A DNA stretch of 64,000 nucleotides from Dictyobacter kobayashii (GCF_003967555.1 NZ_BIFS01000001.1:1798001-1862000), one strand, 5' to 3'. Numbered from the stretch's first letter, positions 39,275-49,974 are shown. The notes: generated from the sequence alone by a model not told the origin. Translations and numbers: made by a program.

Positions 39275-40448
39275 ATGAAAATCGCACAGGTAGCACCACC
39301 CTGGATCGCAATTCCCCCCAGAATCTAGGTACAACCGAAAATGTTATCTATCATCTTGTGGAAAAATTAGTTGATCTGGGTCATGAAGTGACTTTATTTG
39401 CGCCAGCAGATGCTCGCACGTCTGCCAAGCAGATCTCATTTATCCCTAAATCTTTAATTACTGAAGGTGTCCCGTGGCAAGCAAATCTGAAGGCATACTA
39501 TCATTTACATAAATCGCTAGAATATATTGCTGAACACGATTTTGATATCGTACATACCCATCTCGCTTCTAGCAGCGATATGTACATCTTTCCGCTAGCT
39601 GCAATGATGTCGATGCCACACGTGACTACATTACATGAATATTTTCCATTCGATCGCACAGTAGATAACTGGACTGGCGATGCCGATCGTTATTTTATGG
39701 AGTGGGCCCAACATGTTCCTCTAGTTGCCACCAGTGAGTGCGCACGAGAACAGGTGGCGCGGCTGTCAAAAGAGGCACGTTTCGCGGGTATAATCCACCA
39801 TGGTATTCAACTAAAACAATATCCAATTACTCCACAGTCCGGTGGCGATTACTTTATCTGGATTGGGCGCTTCACTTATGAAGCTGGAGCACACCTGGCC
39901 ATTGAAGCTGCCAGGCGTGCCCATCAGCCATTGATTCTGGCTGGCACCAAAGAGACATATAACCGCGATGCGATGGACTACTATCGGCATCTGGTCGAGC
40001 CGTATATCGATGGACATGATATTCGCTATCTTGGGCCAGCAACCAACCAGAACAAGCTTGAATTACTCAGCCAGGCCAGAGCACTGCTAAATCCAATTCA
40101 GTGGGAAGAACCCTTTGGGGTTGCAATGATCGAAGCCATGGCCCTGGGTTGCCCGGTCATCTCTTTTCAGCGCGGTGCTGCCGCAGAAATTATTTCCCAC
40201 GGACATACAGGATTTCTGGCGCATGATACCTCAGATATAACCCATTATATGTCCCGTATTCATGAGTTGGATCGCCATGCTGTACGTGAACACGTTGAAC
40301 GCTATTTTTCGGCTCAAGTTATGACCGAAAAATACCTGACTGTTTACGCAAATGTCATAGCGGCCCACACTTATGGCACCCTGAGCACAAGCCCGGTCGC
40401 TACCCAGCCCTGGTTGGGGTCTCTACACACGATATGCTCTCCGCGTAG
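39275..40448 (+). CDS. Glycosyltransferase family 4 (two probable frameshifts)
   Basis: ATG 39275 reads KIAQVAPPWIAIPPRI, the expected N-terminus, then hits TAG at 39326-39328. One added T makes TAT-GGT and restores IYGTTENVIYHLVEKLVDLG. The body is a GT-B retaining enzyme: DFDIVHTHLASSSD, FIWIGRFTYEAGAHLAIEAA, the YLGPATNQNKLELLSQA nucleotide-binding area, EEPFGVAMIEAMALGCPVI and AAEIISHGHTGFL. The unshifted frame runs on through a terminator to 40602, overlapping the next gene. One extra G in GGGG near 40415-40418 gives a natural stop at 40446-40448. Restored length is 392 codons. The acceptor is unknown; a cell-surface glycan role is likely. Confidence 0.82.
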
Positions 40449-40478
40449 CAATGGCGCTTCGTGGGTGTATATATTTTT

Positions 40479-40506
40479 GCCTCGCAGGACTCTCCCCCTG
40501 CGAGGC
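40479..40506 (+). terminator. Terminator of the GT4 gene
   Basis: GCCTCGCAG and CTGCGAGGC form a 9-bp stem with a 10-base loop, followed by TTTCCTTT. It lies inside the unshifted GT4 frame, which supports an earlier true stop. Confidence 0.75.
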
Positions 40507-40519
40507 TTTCCTTTCTACT

Positions 40520-43500
40520 TTAAGCTAACTGGATATGCCAGCCAGTTTCTGTTTCCAATTCATTCAGGAGCGAGGTATCGATATGCCTCTGTCCGTTGGT
40601 GAATTGAAAATGCACTAATAAAATGTGGCGAATTGCATCTACTAATAAGCGGCGCACTACTCCATATGTAGCCAGTTTTGCCTGCACCAAAGCCTGGGCA
40701 TCGCGCTCATTTAATGGCTCCCTGGCCCTACTTTCTGCTATGTCTCTTTGCTCACTTTCATTTGGAGCAATGTAGAAGGCTTGTTGGCCAGAAAAATCCA
40801 ATATCACATTCCAACCCGTCTCTTCAGTAAAACTATGCTGGATTTGCTGTAATTGGCCTGCTTCTAGCGAGCCGGTACAGGTAAGACGCAGGGTTAGTTG
40901 CTCATGCAGGATAGATTTTTTCCCAATAATAGTTATATTCGGCGGCAATAGGCGCATCACAGCCTCAACTAGAGCCTTTTGATGGACATCTTTATCTACA
41001 TCGATTCTCCAACCTGTCTCATGAGACAGGTGCTCAAGTTGTGCTTCATACCGCCTACGGGCTAATTCGGGAAAATAGAAATGGAGCCAGAGGGTTGAGC
41101 GCCGGTCATCTACACCCAGTTGGTAAAAATCATGCGCATCTCCAAATGTTTCCACCACACGCATCATAGCCTGGCTGCGCGATAGCAGGGCAACATCGGC
41201 GGGAATAGTCTCTTCAGCGATCGCTTCGACCGAGGAGCCACGTAATTCAAGCTCCCAGCCGGTCTCTTCTGTAAAACGGCGTTGGGCCTCCTGCACAGCC
41301 TCCGGAGAGACCTGGCCGACACATACAATCCCTACCTTGTGTTTATCTTGATAGATGGATGGTGTATCAACACATGAGAGACCTTCGGGTAAAATGTGGG
41401 CAAGCACCTCTTTAAGCGCCGGCGGATAAATGATTAGATGTAAGCGCACATTCCAACCAGTTACCTCTGAAATAGAGGCCAGTTGTTCCGCATAACGCTC
41501 TCTGGCGATATCTGGGAAGGTAAAACGCGGTACTAACGTCCGACTCTCCATCTCTACCTTTACCCGTAAATAACCAGGTAGCGGCTTTAATAGCTCTTGT
41601 GCATAATGCAGCGCATCTTCCATCCGATAGGGCTTATCAGAAGGGCGGATGGCGGTAGCACGGCTATGCTGATGATTGCCGGTGTTAGCGGCCACAACCG
41701 AAGAGGTATGCAGCAATGATAGCGTCCAACCAGTCGTAACCTGAAACTCTGTGCGCGCATCATTGATGTCTTCATGGGAATCATAGCCATCATAGACGAG
41801 GCGCACAACTTTTTGAGCTGCCAATACTTCGGGAATTCCAACACAGACCAGACCTTCAGGAAGCGAACGCCTGGCTATCTCAATCAGCGCGTCACGCGAG
41901 GCTATAGGTATAATTTTTACGTACCAACCAGTTAGTTCTGCAATTTCTTTCCATAGCGATGCATGGCGACTCCGAGCTACATCTGGAAAGAGGAAAGAAA
42001 CAATCAGGCTGTGCCATGCCTCTTCCACATCAATTTGTATAAAGCCAGGCAGCGAGTTGAGACGTTGCTCAGCCACGCGCACAGCCTCCTCACACGAAAC
42101 CAGCGAGATGACCGGCGGCTCAGCCACAATCTCAGGCATGGTCTGTGGAACAGCAGTAGCACCAATAGTCGCCCCCATAAATGTCAGGTGCCATCCCGTT
42201 AGATCGCGATAGCGGGCCTGCGCCTCTTTCAAGGCTCTCGGTGTAGTTTGCCCGCTGACATCAAAATGAATATGCCTGGTCTCTTGATACACCGAAGGGT
42301 GACTCTGGATACTTAATCCTTCTGGCAAAACTTGTTGCGCCATCTCACTGAGAGCATCTTGATGAGCATAGGGAGATATCGATATATTAACGTCAGCCTC
42401 TTCCGCAGCTTCGATCAAGGCCTGTTGATACTTCTTTTTGGCAATATCGGGGAAATGGAAGGAAAGCGTAATATCACCGGTATCAGCATCAAAACGTCTC
42501 CGATAGAGATCGGGTGGATTGCCAATATATTGCTCCAGAATCTGTAAGACCACACGGCGATCAATCTGGGCGGCCGGGGTCTCGCTCTCTTCTTTTTTAA
42601 GCGCTTCCTGCCAATTGGGGGCCAGGGTATAGATCGTTTGTCCCTCTTCAAATTGAGGCATCAACTGTACATAGAAGAGCGAAGACGAACGCTGGACCAG
42701 GTCTGCGACAGCAAGCCGATCAGCCAGTTCGGTTGAGGAGACTCTACTCAATTCACAGAGCTCACTCAATGTATAATTGGTATTTTCATGACAGGCCAGG
42801 GCCAGTTTCTGCGCAGAAAGCGAACGCCGTAAAACGCGGGCCTGGCGGCTCAGCTCGGTCAAATAGGATGAGACCTGGCGCTCTTCTAAATGTTCAGGTA
42901 GTGCGCCCAGGACATCTAGAATAGTCGAATAAGCATATCTAATACGATCGGAAACCCCAGGAGCAAATTGCAGGCGTACCGAGGCGGTCGGCAACAGTCC
43001 TCGGCAGAGAGCAGGCATCGGGCTACCCCCAAAGGCAACCTGTACAAAGAGAACCTGGCCAATTAAATCACTGAAGAGCTCTGAAGAGGTACTTTTGCCA
43101 CGGACATAAAATGCTTCTTCTAGCGCTCGGTGCGGCATGAAGTAGCGATAACGTGGATCTTGCTTGAGCACATCCAGAATGCGGGCAATGGTCTCTTCGT
43201 GAGCATGGCCATCCCAGATTAAAGCCAGTTCGCGTACGGTAACAATGCGCAGGGTCGAGATTTGCGAGACGGCCTGCCAGAGTTGCTCAACGTGGGCACG
43301 CTCAAAGGGTAAACCCTGTCCGATGCCGACCCGCAACTGGGAAAGCGCGGTCACACTATTCGATAGTGTAGGATGTACAACCCGGCCAGCTGAGATAGAA
43401 AATTCGGTAGCATTGTCGGGCAGTAATACATCTGTATCGCTCAAGCGGGCACGTAATGCCAGACGAGACTCGTCATCCCCATGTACAAGGGCGACATATA

Positions 43501-44734
43501 AAGGTTGAAGGGAAGCGGCATAACTGGCCAGTTCGCCCGCATCAGCATGGGCAGATAAACTATACTTGCCAACATGGCAGTTTACCACCGTGCTAACACC
43601 GTCCAGGTCCAAACTATCTTGCCGGCGGTCCGCTACATCCAATAAACGTTTACCAGGGGATTCTTCATCCTGATAACTGGTAATGAGAATAGAAGCCTGA
43701 GGATTGGAAATCAAACGTGAAGCATACCAGACACTCGGGCCACCAGTTAGCATACCTGAACTTGAAATGATACAGGCTGGCTCGCCCGCAAGAATACGCT
43801 CCCGGTCGTGCTCATCTTTGACATAGGTGATGCGCCTCCCGGCAAAAGGATAATAACCTTTGCGAATCTGGCGTGTCAATTTAGGGGTAAGTGCTTCTGG
43901 CAGTAGGTGATAGGTCGAACAGACCCGGCGCACCAGGCCATCTACATAAATAGGAAATTCTGGAATCATTCCCTTCTGCTGGGCATCCACCAACAAGAGC
44001 AGCACCTCTTGCCCTCGACCCAGACCAAAACAAGGAATCAGCACGTGGCCGCCACGCTCAATCCCTTCGGCGACAGCCTGCGCCAGGCGTTGCTCTTCGG
44101 CTTGTCGATTAGCATGGAGGCGCGAACCATAGGTGGCCTCCAGAATCAGTAGATCAGGTTTCTCAATCGGGGGTGGCTGGGCACCGGAAACGGTACGCTG
44201 CTCGGTAACACTGATGTCACCAGAAACCACCAGAGAGCCGTCAGGGGCCACAAAGCCCAGACTGATGGCTCCAGCGATATGACCCGCTGGGCTGGCAATC
44301 ACGGTCACCTCAGGCAGTTCTGGAATCATTACCGCTTCGCCGACAGGTAATGGGCGCACCTGGTTAAGCATACGTTCGACCAGGTCGCTGGGATAGAGAG
44401 GCAATTCCATTTCTTCAACGGCACGCCGCTGCATAATACGCTGGGCATCGGCCAGCATTACTTCCATTAATAGGCCAGTCGCGCGTGAAGCAAAAATAGG
44501 GATATCCGGGTAAGCCTGGTGTAAAAGAGGCAGTGCTCCAATATGATCAGCGTGGGCGTGCGTGACAAAGATTGCGCGGACATCTTTGTCCTCTAATAAT
44601 GCAAAATCAGGTAAGGGATCAGCACTACGATCCACCCGAACGCCGGCATCAATGACAATCCATTGATCGGCAATTTGAACGGCAAGACAACTGGCGCCAA
44701 CTTCACTGGTGCCACCAATAAATAGTACATGCAT
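40520..44734 (-). CDS. Giant beta-CASP/MBL-fold putative ribonuclease with ~4.5 C-terminal repeats
   Basis: The product is 1404 residues. Residues ~1-440 form a CPSF73-like metallo-beta-lactamase/beta-CASP nuclease: THAHADH (58-64) is metal motif 2, SPAGHIAGA and VVSGDIS follow, LEATYGSRLH lies at the start of beta-CASP, and YSLSAHADAGEL and ALVHGDDE complete the site. A middle region (~450-720) has winged-helix-like segments. From ~724 come repeats of about 130 residues (starts ~724, 878, 1036, 1185, 1343, the last half-length). Each contains an F-x-FPDIAR-x-RY core, LPEGL and TGW-x-L. The repeats are unfamiliar. Ribonuclease J-type enzymes are ~550 residues, so the C-terminus is the novelty. 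RNA processing is inferred from the N-domain. Confidence 0.85.
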   Translation of the reverse strand: MHVLFIGGTSEVGASCLAVQIADQWIVIDAGVRVDRSADPLPDFALLEDKDVRAIFVTHAHADHIGALPLLHQAYPDIPIFASRATGLLMEVMLADAQRIMQRRAVEEMELPLYPSDLVERMLNQVRPLPVGEAVMIPELPEVTVIASPAGHIAGAISLGFVAPDGSLVVSGDISVTEQRTVSGAQPPPIEKPDLLILEATYGSRLHANRQAEEQRLAQAVAEGIERGGHVLIPCFGLGRGQEVLLLLVDAQQKGMIPEFPIYVDGLVRRVCSTYHLLPEALTPKLTRQIRKGYYPFAGRRITYVKDEHDRERILAGEPACIISSSGMLTGGPSVWYASRLISNPQASILITSYQDEESPGKRLLDVADRRQDSLDLDGVSTVVNCHVGKYSLSAHADAGELASYAASLQPLYVALVHGDDESRLALRARLSDTDVLLPDNATEFSISAGRVVHPTLSNSVTALSQLRVGIGQGLPFERAHVEQLWQAVSQISTLRIVTVRELALIWDGHAHEETIARILDVLKQDPRYRYFMPHRALEEAFYVRGKSTSSELFSDLIGQVLFVQVAFGGSPMPALCRGLLPTASVRLQFAPGVSDRIRYAYSTILDVLGALPEHLEERQVSSYLTELSRQARVLRRSLSAQKLALACHENTNYTLSELCELSRVSSTELADRLAVADLVQRSSSLFYVQLMPQFEEGQTIYTLAPNWQEALKKEESETPAAQIDRRVVLQILEQYIGNPPDLYRRRFDADTGDITLSFHFPDIAKKKYQQALIEAAEEADVNISISPYAHQDALSEMAQQVLPEGLSIQSHPSVYQETRHIHFDVSGQTTPRALKEAQARYRDLTGWHLTFMGATIGATAVPQTMPEIVAEPPVISLVSCEEAVRVAEQRLNSLPGFIQIDVEEAWHSLIVSFLFPDVARSRHASLWKEIAELTGWYVKIIPIASRDALIEIARRSLPEGLVCVGIPEVLAAQKVVRLVYDGYDSHEDINDARTEFQVTTGWTLSLLHTSSVVAANTGNHQHSRATAIRPSDKPYRMEDALHYAQELLKPLPGYLRVKVEMESRTLVPRFTFPDIARERYAEQLASISEVTGWNVRLHLIIYPPALKEVLAHILPEGLSCVDTPSIYQDKHKVGIVCVGQVSPEAVQEAQRRFTEETGWELELRGSSVEAIAEETIPADVALLSRSQAMMRVVETFGDAHDFYQLGVDDRRSTLWLHFYFPELARRRYEAQLEHLSHETGWRIDVDKDVHQKALVEAVMRLLPPNITIIGKKSILHEQLTLRLTCTGSLEAGQLQQIQHSFTEETGWNVILDFSGQQAFYIAPNESEQRDIAESRAREPLNERDAQALVQAKLATYGVVRRLLVDAIRHILLVHFQFTNGQRHIDTSLLNELETETGWHIQLA

Positions 44735-45247
44735 AGACAGTCCTTCGTCACATGATGATGATGTAACAACTCTCAGGTATTACACCACCAGCCTAAGTAT
44801 CCTTCTATGTATAATCCCAAACACGCTGCTTGAAGAGAGGCACTCTTAACAAGAACCGTTGGGAGTACATCACAGCTTAATCGATCATTTATCTCTCTGC
44901 TTGGGTGGCAAAACATTGCCATGACCCACGTTTATTGCTACGCCTGCGTAACAATATCCTCATCATGCGGTCACAGAGAAGAGAGGACAACATCATTTCA
45001 AGAAAAAATACTTTTACAATAAACATCCTTTCCGTGGATACAAGGTGTGAAGTAAAATATCACAGCAAACGACATCTATTCTATTATTTTAACTCATAGA
45101 TTGATACTTTTACAATCTTTTTCATTTGTATGCAGACACCATAAATTCTTATACTGCTATTATGCAATATTCACCCATTTACTTGCTGAGCTAATCCACA
45201 TAAATGCAACTCATCATACATAAAATGTTGGATTTATCAGGCAGGAT
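44735..45247. other. AT-rich spacer
   Basis: Gap of about 510 bases upstream of the beta-CASP gene and downstream of the FtsX gene. It should include the beta-CASP promoter. No coding frame, palindrome or RNA motif is recognised. Confidence 0.6.
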
Positions 45248-48200
45248 TTATGAATAGCGTAATGCTTCTGCTGGCGCGACACTCCCGGCCTGCCAGGCGG
45301 GCAAGATCGCTCCGAGGAATGAGGCAAAAAGGGAGATGACAACGATCAAACCCAATTGTCGCCAGGGGATACTAAAGACAAGGCCGGTTTGATACTGTTC
45401 AAAGAAATTTGCGGCAAAAATATTACGGGCCAGGATCAAGCCAAGCACGATACCTAACAAACTTCCGAGCGCCCCTACCAGAAATGATTCTAGTAAAAAT
45501 GCGGCCTGGATTAGTGGTCGTGAACATCCCAGGGCACGTAGCATGCCTATTTGCTGGCGCCGTTCGATCACAGCACGAGTGCCGGTTAAAGCCAGCGCCG
45601 CCACACCCAACAAAAGTACCAGTCCAACTACAGCCAGCAAGACATTGCTCAATAAGATACGTGGTCCACGAACCTGCCAGATGGCATCTTCTAATACGGT
45701 CGTCTCTACCCCATAGTCCAGGTAAGCGGAACCCAGAGCTAGTGCTAATGTCCTTGGATCATGTCCTGGCGCTACTTTAAAATAGTAACTCTGAGTCTGC
45801 GGGGTATTCGTGCTGGTTGGTATGAAACTTGCCTGCTTCTCATCATAAGCGGCCTGAGGAATGTAAAGCCCAAAATGGGCCGAGTCGCTATTGTCTACCA
45901 CCCCAATTACGGTTATCTTTGTGGCCTTCTTGCCCTGTAGGCCAATCACCCAGAGGGGAACCGCCGAAAATGAGGTATCCCCTTGCGTCACGCCACTCAT
46001 GGCAAATGTGAGGTTTGGATCAAAGCCGGGAGGCGTTTTAGGTACATTGGCTGTCGTAGCATTGCCAGCAGAAGGGTCATAGACATATTCATGGCTGACA
46101 GGAAGGGCACTACTATCAATCAAAGCATAATTGGGATGCTGCCGCAGTGCCTGCCAGATCGCGGCGTCGTTCTGGAAACTCTGGGCACGCGCGATGAGGT
46201 GTACTCCATAGCCCTGCAAAAAGCCGCCGCTCACCACCTGTGCAGGATAGATAGACCAGCGTGGGGAGGGCGCTTCAGGTTGTAATACCCCCAGCGCTGT
46301 CGTGCTCCTGACCCCGATGGCGGAAAAATCGGCTGGATCAATCCCCCGACTGACCAGGGAGCTTTGCAGATCAGGTAACGCTTTAAAATAAGCGGTAGCC
46401 TGGATATCATAACCTCCGGTCTGGGTAGCAATATCTACATAAGAGCTTTGCATGGAACTGGTAATAATTGTCATCACAGTCATGGCAAAAACTACCAGGC
46501 TAAACATCACGACGCTCAAACCAGTACGCAAACGCCGTTGTAATGGATAGGCTAGAGCCAGTTTGATCGTCACAAAAATAGTGGGGATACGCGCGCACAG
46601 ACTCAGCACGGGGGCCATCAACAACCGGGCGTTGGACATTGCCGTCCAGACCGTCCCCAGAACCATCATGACACCAGCGACAAAAAATACTTCGATACCT
46701 GCTTTGAAGCGCGGTAAGCCAAACTGCGCCAATGCGTCAAAAGGTAATGCCCAGTAAGCTACCCATGCCAACCCGATCAGGGCCGCTGTCGCGCCATCAA
46801 TCCAGGAGGGCCAATAGTGAAAATCCAGTTTCCGCTGACTGTGGCGAAGCTGCATATATACTGCCAGGCTTTGTAGAATCAGGGCTTTAAGCAATAGCAC
46901 GGCACCAAATACAAAGAGTGAGAGGCCCAGTGAAAAGGGGATGACCTCAGCATTATTTAAGCCCCAGTGGACCAGAAAAATACCACCCAGAAGTGGGAGG
47001 ATACCAGTAGCAGCCAATGTCAGCAAGAAACTCAATAATACCTCTGGTATATGTTCAAAAAGGATTCTACGGGCACGCCGCCAGTTGCGCACCCCTGGCT
47101 GTAAGCAATCGCGCAATTGCCAGCTCAATTGGTAGATACTCTCTCCCTGTTCACGCAACGATAAACGCATATGACCGGGCTCTGGTAAATCCCTGATGGC
47201 TTCACTCACAGTCATTCTACTTACCAGCCAGGATGCAAGGACGACTGAAAAAAAGGTAAAGATTACCCCCAGACAATAGGCTACTAATAAGCTATGGGGT
47301 TGGAAAGTAAATTTTAGCGGGAAGTTGAAACGCTCCAGGACAGGTCCAAGCAAATAGATCAAGATGGCCCCAAGTCCAAAACCAGCCAATAATCCAATCA
47401 GCGAAGAAGAGAGATCGTAGATCGTACCTTCAAATATATACATTAAGATTAAATGTCGCCTTTGTACTCCAATGGCACGTGAGATCCCCATTTCCGAGCG
47501 CCGCTCAGCCGCCAACAAGACAAAGATCAGAAATATCAACAAGAGCCCGATCGCCAGCGCAAAGAGGGAGAACAAAGAAAAGATCCGTGAAAATATTTCC
47601 TGGGCATTCTGCGAATTTTGAATTCCTTGTTGCTTGACCTGGATAACATGAACAACGCTTCTTGGAATCCAGGTTTCTACTTGATCCTCTACCTGATCAG
47701 ACAGGTTTGCTCCCTTGACGCCGCCACCGCCTCGATTAGCGATCAGGATCTGGTTGATCCGACCAGGTAAGCTCTCTACCTTCTGAAAAGTATTTAAATT
47801 GCTGACTAAGGTTGGCTGATCACCGACAATGTTAGCATTGCCGACAATTGCAACCACACGCATCGTATAGCGGCGTCCAGGCCAGCGCGATGAATATATG
47901 TATAAGTGATCGCCGGCCTTTGCATTTAAGAGGGTAGCGCAGGTCTGATTAAGATAGACAGCATTATCTGGTAGGGCACTGACTGGGCGTGGACGTTTAG
48001 AGCTGGCATCATAGAGACCTCCAAATCCTAGCTCGCTTCCAGGTAACACAGCTAAAGCACCAACATTCGAACGTACCTGGCGCGACGTCTGGTCCGCGAT
48101 CAACAAACCACTCTCATTCAAGACCGCCCCTACCGCCGCGATCGTTGAATCATTCTGGGCATGCCGCTTGACACGATCATAGATGCGTTGAGAATAACTT

Positions 48201-48508
48201 CCCACCGCGCCATGGCCCCCTTCAACCAGTTCATCAATATTGCCCCAATTATAAACGGCAACGCTTTGTACGGCCGCCGTCATAATATCCCCTGTCGCCA
48301 GCACCCCTGAGAGCAGGGTCGTAGATAGCATAAGGGCAAATACAATTAAACCCATCTGGGTACGCCGACGGGTCACATTACGTAGACCGATCTTAAAAAA
48401 GATAGTATTAAACAGAGCCAGTAGCAGTGTACCGCCCACGATGATGCCTGTCACTATCACCAGGATAGGAGTTAAACGGTCAATTGAGATGCCAAAAAAT
48501 TGTGTCAT
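45248..48508 (-). CDS. Large FtsX/MacB-type ABC permease (double)
   Basis: The product is 1086 residues. Two FtsX modules are joined. The first has LRNVTRRRTQMGLIVFALML, a large extracytoplasmic domain, then FALAIGLLLIFLIFVLLAAERRSEMGISRAIG. The second, after a cluster of middle helices, has ALAYPLQRRLRTGLSVVMFS, another external domain, then ALALTGTRAVIERRQQIGMLRALG and a C-terminal pair of helices. This is the architecture of lipoprotein-releasing or adhesion-type MacB/FtsX permeases lacking their own ATPase. No ATPase gene is adjacent. Its ATG overlaps the stop of the SGNH lipoprotein gene (48505-48508). Confidence 0.85.
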   Translation of the reverse strand: MTQFFGISIDRLTPILVIVTGIIVGGTLLLALFNTIFFKIGLRNVTRRRTQMGLIVFALMLSTTLLSGVLATGDIMTAAVQSVAVYNWGNIDELVEGGHGAVGSYSQRIYDRVKRHAQNDSTIAAVGAVLNESGLLIADQTSRQVRSNVGALAVLPGSELGFGGLYDASSKRPRPVSALPDNAVYLNQTCATLLNAKAGDHLYIYSSRWPGRRYTMRVVAIVGNANIVGDQPTLVSNLNTFQKVESLPGRINQILIANRGGGGVKGANLSDQVEDQVETWIPRSVVHVIQVKQQGIQNSQNAQEIFSRIFSLFSLFALAIGLLLIFLIFVLLAAERRSEMGISRAIGVQRRHLILMYIFEGTIYDLSSSLIGLLAGFGLGAILIYLLGPVLERFNFPLKFTFQPHSLLVAYCLGVIFTFFSVVLASWLVSRMTVSEAIRDLPEPGHMRLSLREQGESIYQLSWQLRDCLQPGVRNWRRARRILFEHIPEVLLSFLLTLAATGILPLLGGIFLVHWGLNNAEVIPFSLGLSLFVFGAVLLLKALILQSLAVYMQLRHSQRKLDFHYWPSWIDGATAALIGLAWVAYWALPFDALAQFGLPRFKAGIEVFFVAGVMMVLGTVWTAMSNARLLMAPVLSLCARIPTIFVTIKLALAYPLQRRLRTGLSVVMFSLVVFAMTVMTIITSSMQSSYVDIATQTGGYDIQATAYFKALPDLQSSLVSRGIDPADFSAIGVRSTTALGVLQPEAPSPRWSIYPAQVVSGGFLQGYGVHLIARAQSFQNDAAIWQALRQHPNYALIDSSALPVSHEYVYDPSAGNATTANVPKTPPGFDPNLTFAMSGVTQGDTSFSAVPLWVIGLQGKKATKITVIGVVDNSDSAHFGLYIPQAAYDEKQASFIPTSTNTPQTQSYYFKVAPGHDPRTLALALGSAYLDYGVETTVLEDAIWQVRGPRILLSNVLLAVVGLVLLLGVAALALTGTRAVIERRQQIGMLRALGCSRPLIQAAFLLESFLVGALGSLLGIVLGLILARNIFAANFFEQYQTGLVFSIPWRQLGLIVVISLFASFLGAILPAWQAGSVAPAEALRYS

Positions 48509-49290
48509 GTTTTTTGTATCTGCAGTGTGTGATAAAAAATTTCAGCCACTTGAGCATAACCGATCGCATTGGGATGCAAACCATCCTGACTGATATATTC
48601 GGGATGCTCGGCTAGCGTTTGCCAATTTTGATAGAGATCGACCAGTATAACATGGTTATGTTGTACCACAGAGGAGATGACGTTATTGTATGCAGCGATT
48701 GTCTGGTGCAACTCTTGCACATTATTGTTTTTGAAACGCGGCAAGAAGGTCAGATCCGGCACATTGGCAACCACAATACGAGCTTTAAGGTTGGCGGAAT
48801 GTAGGCGCTGGACCACACTATTCAGGTCACGTTGATAACTATCCAGTGGAACTTTATCAACCAGGTCATTGACTGCTAGCCAGACCGTTATAAGGGTTGG
48901 ATGCTCATCCAGAGCTACTGGTAGCTCTATATTAAGCGCATCATGGGCGTTAATTCCGGGAATCCCTAGATTTATCAGACGAACCTGGGGACCTAAAGAA
49001 GTTGCCAGATCGACGGGCCAGCATTGTGTGGCGGGATCAGCAGTGCCCGTGCCAAAAGTATCAGATGCGCCAATCGCTACATATGTTATGCGAGCGGCCG
49101 GAGGCACTTGCAGCTGTAATTGCTTAGAAGGAGCTGGGCCAGCACAGGCAATAAGGAGGAAAATAAAAAGCAGCAAGCAAAAGAAGCTGTTGAATATTGT
49201 CCGTACTTGTTGAGAAATATGACCGGACCTCTTCAACAGCCTTCTATTATATTGCGGGTAAGCTATCCGTGCACAGTGTACCTGCTGCAT
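48505..49290 (-). CDS. SGNH/GDSL-hydrolase lipoprotein
   Basis: The product is 261 residues. After a ~30-residue lead, a hydrophobic stretch FFCLLLFIFLLIAC gives a lipobox (LIAC), so the protein is lipid-anchored outside. The hydrolase has block I AIGASDTFGTG (Ser nucleophile in GASD), block II LGIPGINAHDAL (Gly), block III WLAVNDLVD (Asn) and block V DGLHPNAIGY (Asp/His). It is a probable esterase or deacylase of the envelope or extracellular substrates. It overlaps the permease gene by four bases, so the pair is co-translated and likely works together. Confidence 0.85.
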   Translation of the reverse strand: MQQVHCARIAYPQYNRRLLKRSGHISQQVRTIFNSFFCLLLFIFLLIACAGPAPSKQLQLQVPPAARITYVAIGASDTFGTGTADPATQCWPVDLATSLGPQVRLINLGIPGINAHDALNIELPVALDEHPTLITVWLAVNDLVDKVPLDSYQRDLNSVVQRLHSANLKARIVVANVPDLTFLPRFKNNNVQELHQTIAAYNNVISSVVQHNHVILVDLYQNWQTLAEHPEYISQDGLHPNAIGYAQVAEIFYHTLQIQKT

Positions 49291-49387
49291 AACCCCTTAA
49301 GCGTTGACGTAACCTGTGTCTACGAAGTTCGCTTTACAGATGACTGCACGGAACGCAGTGCACAAAGGAGGGTGTCTTAAGCGCGAC

Positions 49388-49636
49388 TTATAACCCGCGA
49401 GCAGCGATAGCAGCACTCAACACAGAGATCAGAGCGAAAAGGACGATAAAAACAATCGTCGCATTGAAAATCAAACGCTCAACCCCACGGCGTGTTTTAA
49501 AGACTGAACCGGCACTACTGCCACCAAAGGCACTACCCAGGCCAGCTCCACGCGCCTGTAACAAAATAAAAACTACTACGGCTATGCTCAAGATAATTTG
49601 AACAATTCTAATAGCCGGAAGCCACTGTTGCAGCAA
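49388..49636 (-). CDS. secG: Preprotein translocase subunit SecG
   Basis: The product is 82 residues, with two transmembrane helices (IVQIILSIAVVVFILLQ and ATIVFIVLFALISVLSAAI). Between them is the SecG signature GLGSAFGGSS-x-GSVFKTRRG. TTG 49636 is the start, with GAGG seven bases upstream. SecG joins SecYE and aids SecA-driven export. It is upstream of the SGNH/FtsX pair but about 100 bases away. Confidence 0.93.
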   Translation of the reverse strand: MLQQWLPAIRIVQIILSIAVVVFILLQARGAGLGSAFGGSSAGSVFKTRRGVERLIFNATIVFIVLFALISVLSAAIAARGL

Positions 49637-49974
49637 GAGTAATCCTCTCTTTCGTGCTAACCCATTTCAACCAAAAGTGAATCAATTTCGGACAGATTAT
49701 ACCATAGGATAGATAAGACGTCGAGAGAGTACACACGCATATATAAATATACTGGTACTTGCTCCCTCCCTCACAGGAGAAAATGCGATACGAAAGAGTC
49801 TGCCTTTGTATACTTTCGCATATTGATATAAGCAAATTGTGCATGCATACTGTGTTGTAGTGGACAAAAGATAATTAAAAAATCATTTTGACAGGATATT
49901 ACATAAATACATACATATGTTTCTGTCAATGATGCTTGCCCTGGCAGGCATTTTGGTGGAGGGAGCAGGTAGTA
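49637..49974. other. AT-rich divergent spacer
   Basis: Promoter region between leftward secG and the rightward glycosyltransferase. TTGACA occurs on the plus strand near 49889, but no convincing -10 is fixed. Nothing else is visible. Confidence 0.5.

Noticed and set aside
40449..40602. C-terminal extension of the GT4 protein to 40602
   Set aside because: It reads through a terminator and into the next gene; a one-base indel giving a stop at 40446-40448 fits better.
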